64,000 nt of DNA, taken from contig NW_006499563.1 in NCBI RefSeq assembly GCF_000471905.2, forward strand, positions 3,465,109-3,529,108, written 5' to 3'. Positions 56,328 to 64,000 of the stretch are shown here, piece by piece (the first letter of the stretch is position 1; every line of letters starts with the position of its first letter). The DNA comes from Amborella trichopoda (Eukaryota; Streptophyta; Magnoliopsida; Amborellales; Amborellaceae). The notes under the pieces were generated by a model. It did not search any database. It saw only the letters and a program-made list of their open reading frames with translations, and had not been told where the DNA came from. The position numbers and the translations under genes are program-made.

Positions 56328-57499
56328 AATGTTGTGCTTCGAAGTAATCAAGAAGTGCAATCATTTGGGAAATTTGAGGGATCCTGTTGAAGTCCTCACC
56401 CTCGACGAACTATCTGTGATTCTGTAGCGTGAGGCCTTTGTAGGGACCTCCTCGGATAGAATCAGGCCTATCTAAAGGTCAAAAGCTATGAACCTTTGGT
56501 CGTCATTATTCTCTGCTACACTAGGTTTTCTTTTGATGTTCAAGGTATCTCTGTAGGTCCCATCTAGCGGGGTCTACTCGGGGGCTTTTAACCTGCTCGA
56601 AAGTTTGGGCCCTTCTAGGCTAGAGGATTTTGATGAGAAATACCCTGAAGTCTCTAGCAGGTTAGACCCTAGCTTCGTCAATTTCTTGCCTTCGTGATGG
56701 TCTTTAGCATTCTGGAGGGATCGTTTGGTCATCGTCCTCACCCTCAAGGACTCTTGTTGTTGTTGATGTTGAAATGTGGGAGATCTTATGTGGCTCTCAC
56801 TCCCTGATGAGACAATTTGTGTTGTGACTGGATGCTAGCATTTGAGGATTTTAGCTAAACCTCATTAACTAGGCTTGTGACTTGTTTGGAAATTGAATGT
56901 CGGTTGAGGTGGCGGTAGTGCGTCAGCCTGTTTTGTCGTCCCAAGCATCCTTTCACGAGTTTTCACTTGAACATGGGAAATGGTATCCTACGGTTTTCAC
57001 CAACTTCCTTCATTTTTCTCTTTTTCCCATCACCTTGAGGTCTTGTCCACCCTTTTCATTCATTTTTTCTCATGGCGCCCTTTTCGGGTTTTCACCATGC
57101 CTGGGTTTTGTTTTCCACAAAACTCTTTTACTCTTGTTTTCATGACCATGCCCATCTGTCATTTTTACTCATGGTGTTCCCTTGTTTAAGTGTACACATT
57201 GCCTATTTTTTTTCCTGTGAAGGCGTGTTTAGGGTCATTCCTTTGGGACTTGTGCAAAGACTTTTAATGTCATGCAGCCAAGACGTGCACTATAGTTTTG
57301 AGTCATACAGCTAGACCATAGTGGTGATGAATGACAGTCTGTGGAGGTCATAGAGTGAGTACGGTGATGGTTTCGACTAACTTTGGGAGATGGCACATGG
57401 CTACCTATGAAGGGAGAATGGTGGGTGAAGAATGGTGACCCATTAGTTGATGGTGAATATGGATTGTGAAATAGTTCTCCGTTTTGTGAGCATGGGTAA

Positions 57500-57800
57500 G
57501 ACTCACAGGGGGAATGATGGATGGTGTGTGCACACGAAGGGGTCGGTTAGGGAAGGCACACGTAAAGATGCACATTAAGGGCATGTGTGTGTATGTGGAC
57601 TCATTAGGGAGGTAATGAAGGTGGTGTGCACGCACGAGCAGGTCAATTAGGGAAGGTGTGAGGGAAGATGCACATAGAGGGGGTGTGCGTGTATGTGGAC
57701 TCACTAAGGAGGCAATAAAGGTGGTGTGCGTACACGAATGGGTCAGTTAGTGAAGGCGTGCTTGAAGATGCATGAAAAAGGGGTGTGTGCATGTATGGGG
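57500..57800 (+). repeat. About 105-base tandem repeat, three units
   Basis: Each unit has GGTGTGYGCACRCGAR, GGTCRRTTAGGGAAGG, GAAGATGCAC and TGTGTATGTGGACTCA. Units start near 57510, 57610 and 57720. They are moderately diverged. Confidence 0.78.
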
Positions 57801-57839
57801 GCGTATTTAAGGTCATGCCTCCTAGACCTAAGCAAAGTA

Positions 57840-59130
57840 GTTTAACATCATGCAGTCAGAACGTGCACTATGGTTTAAGGTCCTATAGCTTGGACTGTTG
57901 TCATGCAGTTTAAAGTCATGCAAATAGGACCATATAGTTTAAGGTCATGTGAGTAGACCTCTGCTATAGTTTAAGGTCATATAGTTTGGACCATGGCTTG
58001 TGCACTTTAAAGGTCATACAACACGGACCAGGACTGTGCAGTTTAAGGTCGTGCAACACGGACCATGGCTGTGTAGTTTAAGGTCATACAACATGGACCA
58101 TGGCTGTGCAGTTTAAGGTCGTGCAGTGCGGACTATGGCTATGTAGTTTAAGGTCATGCAATGGAGACCATGGCTGTGCAGTTTAAGCTCATGCAGTGCG
58201 AAACAGGGCTGTACAGTTTAAGGTCATGCAATAGGGACCATGGCTGTGCAGTTTAAGGTCATGTAATACGGACCATGGATGTGCAGTTTAAGGTTATGCA
58301 ATATGAACTAGTAAGTGGGTCACCATGAAGGTAAAGCTGCATGGGGAATAGGTATGTGGATAGCTACCTGCATCCCTGGGTATAAAGATAGTTAAGGCCA
58401 TACACAAGCAGAGAGGTTTAGATAAAGATAGCGGCCCTACAAGAAGTGACAAGCGGAAGAGACCTCACTGGGGATTAAGAGGGCCAGTGTGACTGTAGGG
58501 GGATAATGAGTAATGGTATGGATGTAGCTCTACTAAGAATGATGGACCAGAGCATAGATGAACCTTACTGAGGGTTGAAGGGATAAGAATGGCCCTGACT
58601 CCATGGGGATAGTGGGTCGCAGTAAGATGTGACTCTCAGTGGAATGTTGGTGCAAAACAAACCGAATGAGGATTAAAGGGGTAGGTACGACCCTTGCATG
58701 CATCTAACTCCACTGGGGGTGTTGATGAAGTGCACATTTAGGGAATAGGTGGCCCATCTCTCGGTTGGAGTTATGCACTTGGACCATTTTTTGTCCCGTG
58801 CGTTACAGTTTTAGGGTCTTGTAGCTCAGACCATGGCTATGCAGTTTTAAGTCATGCGGTTAGGACCATGCGGTTTAAGGTTGTGCACCTAGACCTTCGC
58901 TACAATTTAAGGTCATGTAGTTTGGACCATGTCACTAAGCCTTTTAAGTAATGCAACCAGGACGTATACTATGGTTTAAGATCACACAGCTGGACCATAG
59001 TTGTACAGTTTTGAGTCGTGCGACGAGGACTAAGCAGTTTAAGGTTGTGCACCTAGACCTTCACTACAGTTTAGGGTCATATAGTTTGGACCATGGCTGT
59101 GCAGTTTAAAGTCATGCAGCATGGACTGAT
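57840..59130 (+). repeat. 35-base satellite-like array (two blocks)
   Basis: Block 1 (57840-58310) has about 13 units of CAGTTTAAGGTCATGCAA followed by TACGGACCATGGCTGTG. Block 2 (58790-59130) has about eight looser units. The 480 bases between them read as decayed sequence with CTCCACTGGGGAT / ACTGAGG words. The same unit appears reversed at 49030-49260. Confidence 0.88.
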
Positions 59131-59369
59131 GTGTCGTGAAGGAATGCGACTCCATGGGGAACAGAGCCATCACCGGAGACTGGACTCCCTGAGGAGTGAA
59201 ACTGTGATGTAGAGAATGAATTTTTTGAAGAGGCAGGACAATGGTCCAAAGGGGAGTGTCGTGGCATGATGTGGCATTAAGTGTTGGATGGCACACGTGA
59301 CATTAAGATTAGATGGTGTGTGCATGACGTTAGGTACTTATTGAAGAGCGCGACATTAAATCCTTGATG

Positions 59370-59510
59370 AAGGGCACGATGATAGCCTCTGGGCAAAGGC
59401 CCATGTCGATGGCCCTTGATGAAGGCGTGCGGCGATGGCCCCTGACGAAGGCACATGATGATGGCCCTTGACGAAGGCACACGACGATGGCTTCTTACGT
59501 GGCGAGCATC
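59370..59510 (+). repeat. About 30-base tandem repeat
   Basis: Four to five units of GATGGCCCYTGACGAAGGCA followed by CACGACGAT-like sequence. Short histidine/arginine-rich frames on the minus strand come from it. Confidence 0.78.
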
Positions 59511-59627
59511 GATAGCCCTTCCGGGTCTCTGGCATGACCCACCCCGGCCTGGTCTCATTGCCATCTAAAGATGAGAACTGCAACGTCTTTTTCAGATTTG
59601 TTAAGGGCAGTTAGTGGCACTGCAAAG

Positions 59628-59700
59628 TATAAAAAGGGGGAAAACCCCATTCTACTGTTTTACCGAAGGATAAAATAGTTAAAGAGTTTCTAGAGAGAGA
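59628..59700 (+). promoter_or_regulatory. Antisense TATA element and start region, right arm
   Basis: TATAAAAAGGGGGAAAACCCC at 59628, then TGTTTTACCGAAGG, matching the minus-strand site at 47952. It points away from the element's own 3' LTR, antisense to pol. The region after it has GAGAGAGAGAGAGATTTCCG, like an LTR R/U5 or a transcript leader. Plus-strand frames downstream (for example 60271-60639, 122 codons) match nothing I recognise. Confidence 0.5.
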
Positions 59701-60389
59701 GAGAGATTTCCGACGAGAACTTCCCCGCCAAAATTTGCAGAGGTCTTCAGGAGCTTTTATGGCGAGCTTTAGCAAGATGCGAGTCCTTGTAGTGTGTTAG
59801 CGAACTTTTTTGGAGAGTGCAGAGGCTCTCTAAGGAAGGCACAGGGTTTCTCAGAGCCTTAGCAAATTTTGTAGAGGTGCTTCTGCCGGGTTCGAGTGTT
59901 TCTCCTACAGTTTCATGGCAGAAGGGAAGTTGTAGAGAAGTCGGAGGAGTCTAACGGTCCTCTAGCTATTAGGGGGAAAGAAGGAGCAGCAATAGAGGGC
60001 TCACCGGGAACTTAGTAGAATTCCGGTGAGTTTGTGGAAAACTGTCGAAGCGTAACAATAGGGAGAGGGGAAACATCCAGGGTCTCAGGGAAGCTTTTGA
60101 GGATTTTCGGTGGTTGCTAACTCTGGTACCGAGTAGAACGCGGAAGGGGGCTTTTTCGTGACCAAGAGCGAACTCTTGACGAAGAGGGGAAGCACCGATA
60201 GGGGAAAGAACAGGGTCAGACAAGGGTTCCCAATGGGTGAAGGAGTGTTTCTAGCAAAAACCGAAGGGTTGTGAGGAGGTGGACCATCCACGAGGGACGA
60301 CGGTTGGGAGAACCGAAGAGGCATGGAAGTCAATGCCCTCTGAAAATTGGGAACAGTTGGAACCGGGATACTTCAAGGACATGCATTTC

Positions 60390-61095
60390 ATTAAGTGGCA
60401 TGCAGTGCTGCCTTCACGTGTCCCTAGGCCACACAGTGATAGCCATTCTCGAGAGCATGCCGCTCGTGGCAGTGGTCTCGCACGGTGTTGGCCTGCCCGT
60501 GGTGATGGCAGGACATGGAATTGTGTTGCGCACGACGATGATCATAAACGATGATCTTGTTGGGGTCAAGAGTGATGGCAAACAAGGAGGCCATGTCGCT
60601 GCAGTCTGTTGGAAGCCAAGTCCTCCAGCACGACCGTGAAGTCCACGCTGTTCTGTGGAAAGGCATCCACTATAAATAGGGTATGCTCTCCATCATAGGC
60701 CAGTTCCTTGCCAGAGAAGTTTTCCTTGTATGTTTAGTATACTCGCCAGATGAATTGAAGCCGACTCGAAAATGGTTGGCCTTTTCTTTTGGCCTGTAAC
60801 CATCTTCTTTGGTGGCACTTGTTAGATGAATTGAAGCAAAATTCTCCAAGTGGTTTTGCTTCTTCTTCATGAGGAGAGCATTTCTTTTGGCCTGTAACCA
60901 TATTCTTATCCTCAGATGCAAGAGCAACACTTTTGGTGTCAACTAGTTTTTTCCCTCAGATATAAGAGAATTGTAATCTCCCTAATAATGAGCTTCTTGG
61001 CTTGTATCTTGTAACTCATTTTTACTGCAATAAAAAGAGTTAGAATTTGTTTGGACTTCCTTGTTTGCTTTGTGTTGAGTCTCATTTCTTGAGTA
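60390..61095 (+). mobile_element. Possible small nested LTR or transcription unit
   Basis: Plus-strand CTATAAATAGGGTATGCTC (60669) followed 360 bases later by GCAATAAAAAGAG (61027) and a T-rich stretch looks like the R/U5 layout of a compact LTR. A segment with GGCCTGTAACCAT and CTTTTGG repeats twice (60780-60820, 60885-60915). Ends and target duplication could not be seen. Confidence 0.3.
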
Positions 61096-61099
61096 TGCC

Positions 61100-61830
61100 T
61101 CACAAATAGTATTTCTTTAGGTATCGCCTGTTGATAGGGGACATTGCCTCCTCTCCATCTGAGTTTGCCAATATATGGGCCCCATTTGTTGTGACCTTCT
61201 TGACTATGAATGGGCCTTCCCACTTGGGTTCGAACATTCCTTTGTGGCACCCGTGCATGACAATCGGTTTCTTGACTGCTAAGACTAGGTCCTCATGAGT
61301 GAATGAGCGAATCTTGACTGACTTGTCAACGACTCTCTTCATTCTTCCTTGATTGAGCTCGAGGTTCTGCTGAGCCTCTAGTCTCTTTTCCTCAAGGGCA
61401 TCCAACTCTTGGTAATGGAGCTTAACCCTCTCGTCCTCGGTTAGTCCTTGATGTATAGCGACACGAAGTGAGGGTATTTGAACCTCGAGGGGTAGGACTG
61501 CCTCACCTCCATAAACCAGGGAAAAAGGGTTGAGTTTGTAGCATTGCAAGTGGTGGTGCGATAGGCCCACAAAGCCTCAAGCAGCTTCTCATGCCAGTTC
61601 TTCTAAGACTTTGAGACAGACTTTCGGAGCACCCTGCATAGAGTTTTGTTGAGCGCCTCCGCTAAACCGTTGGCTCGAAGGTAGTACATGGTCAAGTACT
61701 TCGACTTGAAATCGAACTGGTTGGCAAGGCGATCAATGTGATGGCTTCTAAACTGAGGGCCATTATCAGAGATTATTCGTTCTGGAACTCCGAATTGGTA
61801 TATAATGTGGTGACGCACAAAGTTAGCCAC
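61100..61830 (-). pseudogene. Tat integrase core and C-terminus, reverse element
   Basis: Minus strand: FVRHHIIYQFGVPERIISDNGPQF (61825-61755; catalytic D in SDNG present), LTMYYLRANGLAEALNK (catalytic E), then across a frameshift near 61600 NPFSLVYGGEAVLPLEVQIPSLRV, ELDALEEKRLEAQQNL and the tail GMFEPKWEGPFIVKKV, INRRYLKKYYL. A stop at about 61603 and the frameshift break it. It ends near 61103. Confidence 0.85.
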
Positions 61831-62290
61831 AGTGGTCCTTGGAACCTGTTTTTAGAGGGACTACCTCAGCCCACTTGGACAAGTAATCCGTTGCTGCCAT
61901 AATGATGGCATGACCCAGGGCGGAAGGAGTGTCCTACAATGTCCATACCCCACTGGGAAAAGGGCAATGACATCACTATAAGATAGAGAGGCTTCGGGGG
62001 CTAATGAATGAGGCTTGAATGAATTAGGCACACCTGACATCTTTTGGCATAGCTTTTGGGCATCAGCCACCATTGAAGGCCAATACTAGCCACGGATGCA
62101 CTTGTAGAGCTTAGGGCCTGACTGATGCAGCCTGGAGATACCTGAATGCACTTCCTCGAGTACCTTGCTTGCCTTTTATGTATCGATGCATCTAAGGAGA
62201 ATTTTGTCAAATGATCGATGAAAGAGGACATCCCTGTTAAGAAGGGTGTACTTGGTAGACATCAGTTGTAAGCCATTGCATTCCACCTGA
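61831..62290 (-). pseudogene. Tat integrase zinc-binding region, reverse element
   Basis: Minus-strand pieces from 62231 and 62073: a CQKMSG/CLIHSS segment corresponds to the C-x2-C part of the HHCC motif, and WVMPSLWQQRITCPSGLR to the W-G-M-D / Y-F-T-K-W..E part in a shifted frame. Frames change several times. Assignment relies on position before the core. Confidence 0.5.
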
Positions 62291-62965
62291 TCATGAGGTA
62301 GCCTTCAATGCTTTATGAAGTCTATGATAAGATCCCTCTAGTTTACCACTTTTTCAACCTCCGCATACATTGGGTCAAGGAATACACGCTCTTGCTTCTC
62401 GGCCTTGGATTCTTTTCCTTTGGATATTTCTTGTTCTGCCTTAACATCCTTGGCCGTGAGGAGCACTGTGAATGGATAAGATGGGCATTCAGGGAGGACA
62501 TCCCTCTCATTATTTGCATCAACTTCAGTTGTCAAGTCAACATGTCTCAATTCGGTTACCCAGACTGGGGTGGGCCCTGATGAAGATAGCTAAATGGTGG
62601 CCCGAGCTTCAAAAGTGCATTGGCCTGCGAGTTCAGCCTTCTAAGGATATGACTCAGGGAGAAATCATCAAACTGGGTCATATAGGATTTGGCCGTGTCA
62701 TGATAAGGTTTGAGAGTATACTTCCTTACATTATAAATCCCCTTAAGCTGCCGGATAGGTTGCTCAGAGTCATCGAAGATCCCCAAGTCTAGCTCCTGGG
62801 CGATCTCCAATTCGATTATGAGAGCTTGATATTCAACTTCGTTATGAGAACTGCCTTTGCTAGTGAGAAGGATAGAGGAATCATTCCACCGTCGGGAGTC
62901 AAGAATACGACTCCAGCGCCTCCTCAATCAAATTGGAATGCTCCATCGAGGTACATCTCTCACGG
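62291..62965 (-). pseudogene. Second (archaeal-type) RNase H, reverse Tat element
   Basis: The 62927-62556 piece reads SSHNEVEYQALIIELEIAQELDLGIF, DSEQPIRQLKGIYNVRK and FSLSHILRRLNSQANALLKLG, the typical second RNase H of Tat with E in N-E-V-E-Y and the A-D-A-L-like end (here A-N-A-L, D lost). 62290-62555 is the linker toward integrase, with a frame on the minus strand holding HVDLTTEVD..SYPFTVLLTAKDVKAE. Confidence 0.8.
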
Positions 62966-63300
62966 TCAAGTTAGCGTCGTACAAAAAACTTCTTCATCTG
63001 GGAGATCACTTGATAGGGGAGACTCTGCAGGGACTGGGTGAGCTGCGAGAAATTCTGCTAAGGCTTGACCTTTGACTGCCTTCTGTGGTATATACATGAT
63101 GTCAAAATCCATCAGCAATAATGTCCACTTGGCCAAACATCCTGACAAGCACGACCGGGTTATGAGGAACTTGACCGGGTCTGCCTTGGAGATTAACTTG
63201 ACCTCGTGACCGAGCAAGTAATGACAAAGCTTTTGTACCGTGAAGATCATGGCTATGCATATCTTTTCGATGGGACGATAATTATTTTCGGCCCCTTGCA
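62966..63300 (-). pseudogene. RNase H C-terminal half, reverse Tat element
   Basis: MMQGAENNYRPIEKICIAMIF, QKLCHYLLGHEVKLISKADPVKFL and GCLAKWTLLLMDFDIMYIPQKAVKGQALAEFLAAHP match the first RNase H. The 3' part is present here, whereas in the 38635 copy it is cut off at the equivalent of LKFL. Confidence 0.85.
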
Positions 63301-63820
63301 TCATGCAGCGGAGATAATAGAGTGTTGTCTCTTTCCCCCCATATTGTTCCGCGCTAGGAGCTTTCCAAGTGACTCATCAAGATCGGCCATGTATAGGATG
63401 AGGGGCCTTCTCAACACTGGCATAAAGAGTACTGGAGGATTCAACTGATGCTGCTTGATATCATCTAGTGCAGCTTGGCACACCTCATCGCATATGAAGG
63501 GACTGTCCTTCTTTAGGAGATGTGAAAAGGACCTGCATCGTCTTGAGAGGTTTGAGATGAACCTCCGAATGTAGGCAAGCTATCCTTGAAGAGACCACAA
63601 TTCATGGAGGGTTAAAGGAGGTGGCATGCCCTGAATTCACTTGATTTTGACCGGCTCGATCTCCAGTCCTCGGTACTTCATGATGAACACTAAGAATTTT
63701 CCTGAGCATACACCAAAGGCGCATTTCAAGGGGTTCATCTTGAATTGGTGACATCGCAGCCATCCAAATACCTTTTTAAGGTCTTGTATGTGTGAGTCTT
63801 TTGTTTCAGATTTTACCACC
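63301..63820 (-). pseudogene. RT C-terminal part, reverse Tat element
   Basis: LVVKSETKDSHIQDLKKVFGWLRCHQFKMNPLKCAFGVCSGKFLVF (63815-63690), then pieces for connection and the RNase H start (CQAALDDIKQHQLNPPVL, LILYMADLDESLGKLLARN, with D in LYMADLD). The catalytic YVDD would sit just before LVVKS but is absent: the sequence upstream is gag-pol linker, so the RT fingers and palm were deleted. Stops or frameshifts near 63640 and 63580. Confidence 0.82.
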
Positions 63821-64000
63821 AACCGTCCAAATACCTTTTTGGTCCAAGTAATGGGGGGGTCTAAGTCCATGATCTCATGACTGGGATCACTTGGTTCTTG
63901 CCCCGAGCTGGGTGCTTCACGCACTTGGATTAGGTGGCAGGCCTTGTGGGAGTTGGAGTTTGAAGATAACTCGGTTTTGACTCAGGTTGCTAGGGCACTA
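63821..64000 (-). pseudogene. Gag-pol linker fused to RT C-terminus, reverse Tat element
   Basis: Minus strand reads REAPSSGQEPSDPSHEIMDLDPPITWTKKVFG, linker sequence comparable to ACHMIQVGDAPTRVDQ at 40295 (upstream of RT in the other copy). It joins RT at the repeat CCAAATACCTTTTT (63827-63840). The element continues beyond the window. Confidence 0.55.

Larger units (their letters stand above)
56328..61099 (-). mobile_element. Long 3' noncoding region of reverse Tat element (right arm)
   Basis: 4.7 kb between the integrase stop at about 61100 and the LTR start. From the pol side: a segment with a TATA-like site at 60671 and AATAAA at 61030 (both plus strand), then an antisense TATA at 59628, then tandem arrays at 59370-59510, 58790-59130, 57840-58300 and 57500-57800, then the GGGCATGGT / GGTGAAAACCCGAAAAGGGC words near 57050-57210. 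Long, fast-changing 3' regions with tandem repeats are typical of the Tat lineage. 56420-57000 holds no recognisable feature. Confidence 0.65.

Noticed and set aside
47178..60300. A single palindromic inverted duplication
   Set aside because: The arms are strongly diverged and the reverse LTR ends at its natural terminus, so nested insertion of a relative explains it better than duplication of one segment.

Overview
This is a gene-poor, repeat-dense stretch of a flowering-plant nuclear genome. I see no host gene, tRNA, rRNA or CRISPR array. Everything recognisable is a transposable element or an endogenous pararetrovirus (a Caulimoviridae-type relic): Ty3/gypsy elements of the Tat lineage (second RNase H, G-patch, long 3' noncoding regions), a Tekay/Del-type chromovirus with a terminus starting TGTAACGACCC, and a virus-like cluster with a plant initiator-tRNA-Met primer site (TGGTATCAGAGCC). 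The host species cannot be fixed from this sequence.

Layout. 1-137 and 15511-18393 are two halves of one Tat-type LTR, split by a 15.4 kb endogenous pararetrovirus (EPRV) cluster (138-15505). The cluster holds two forward partial genomes, one reverse partial genome, an AT-rich block and several rearrangement joints. The LTR abuts the 3' half of a Tekay chromovirus (18394-20530) and its complete LTR (20531-23446). After an unrecognised stretch comes a forward Tat-lineage element: probable LTR/leader 24120-27800, gag 27820-29506, protease 29978-30571, G-patch about 30740-30880, RT 31540-32606, RNase H 32608-33100, second RNase H cut by a 583-base N gap, integrase 34200-35040, and a 3' noncoding stub. 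A truncated Tekay-like LTR (36077-38630) follows. It is fused to a reverse-strand Tat element (38635-44265) whose 5' LTR lies at 44266-47177.

47178-53573 is the 3' noncoding region plus 3' LTR of a forward Tat element. 53574-64000 is a reverse-strand relative (3' LTR, 4.7 kb noncoding region, integrase, second RNase H, RNase H, partial RT) that appears to have inserted in the opposite orientation near the end of that LTR. The two 3' ends therefore face each other as diverged inverted arms.

Activity. Every coding region carries stops, frameshifts, deletions or missing catalytic residues, so nothing here looks autonomous. The nesting gives a relative order: Tekay first, Tat LTR inside it, EPRV cluster inside the LTR. 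The most notable signals are the shuffled module order in the EPRV (an RT block lying inside the coat-protein frame), a 5-base match flanking the cluster, LTR copies that each carry a different minisatellite at the same position, and a promoter-like motif antisense to the Tat pol genes that is kept in both inverted arms. All boundaries were placed by eye and may be off by tens of bases, more where stated.
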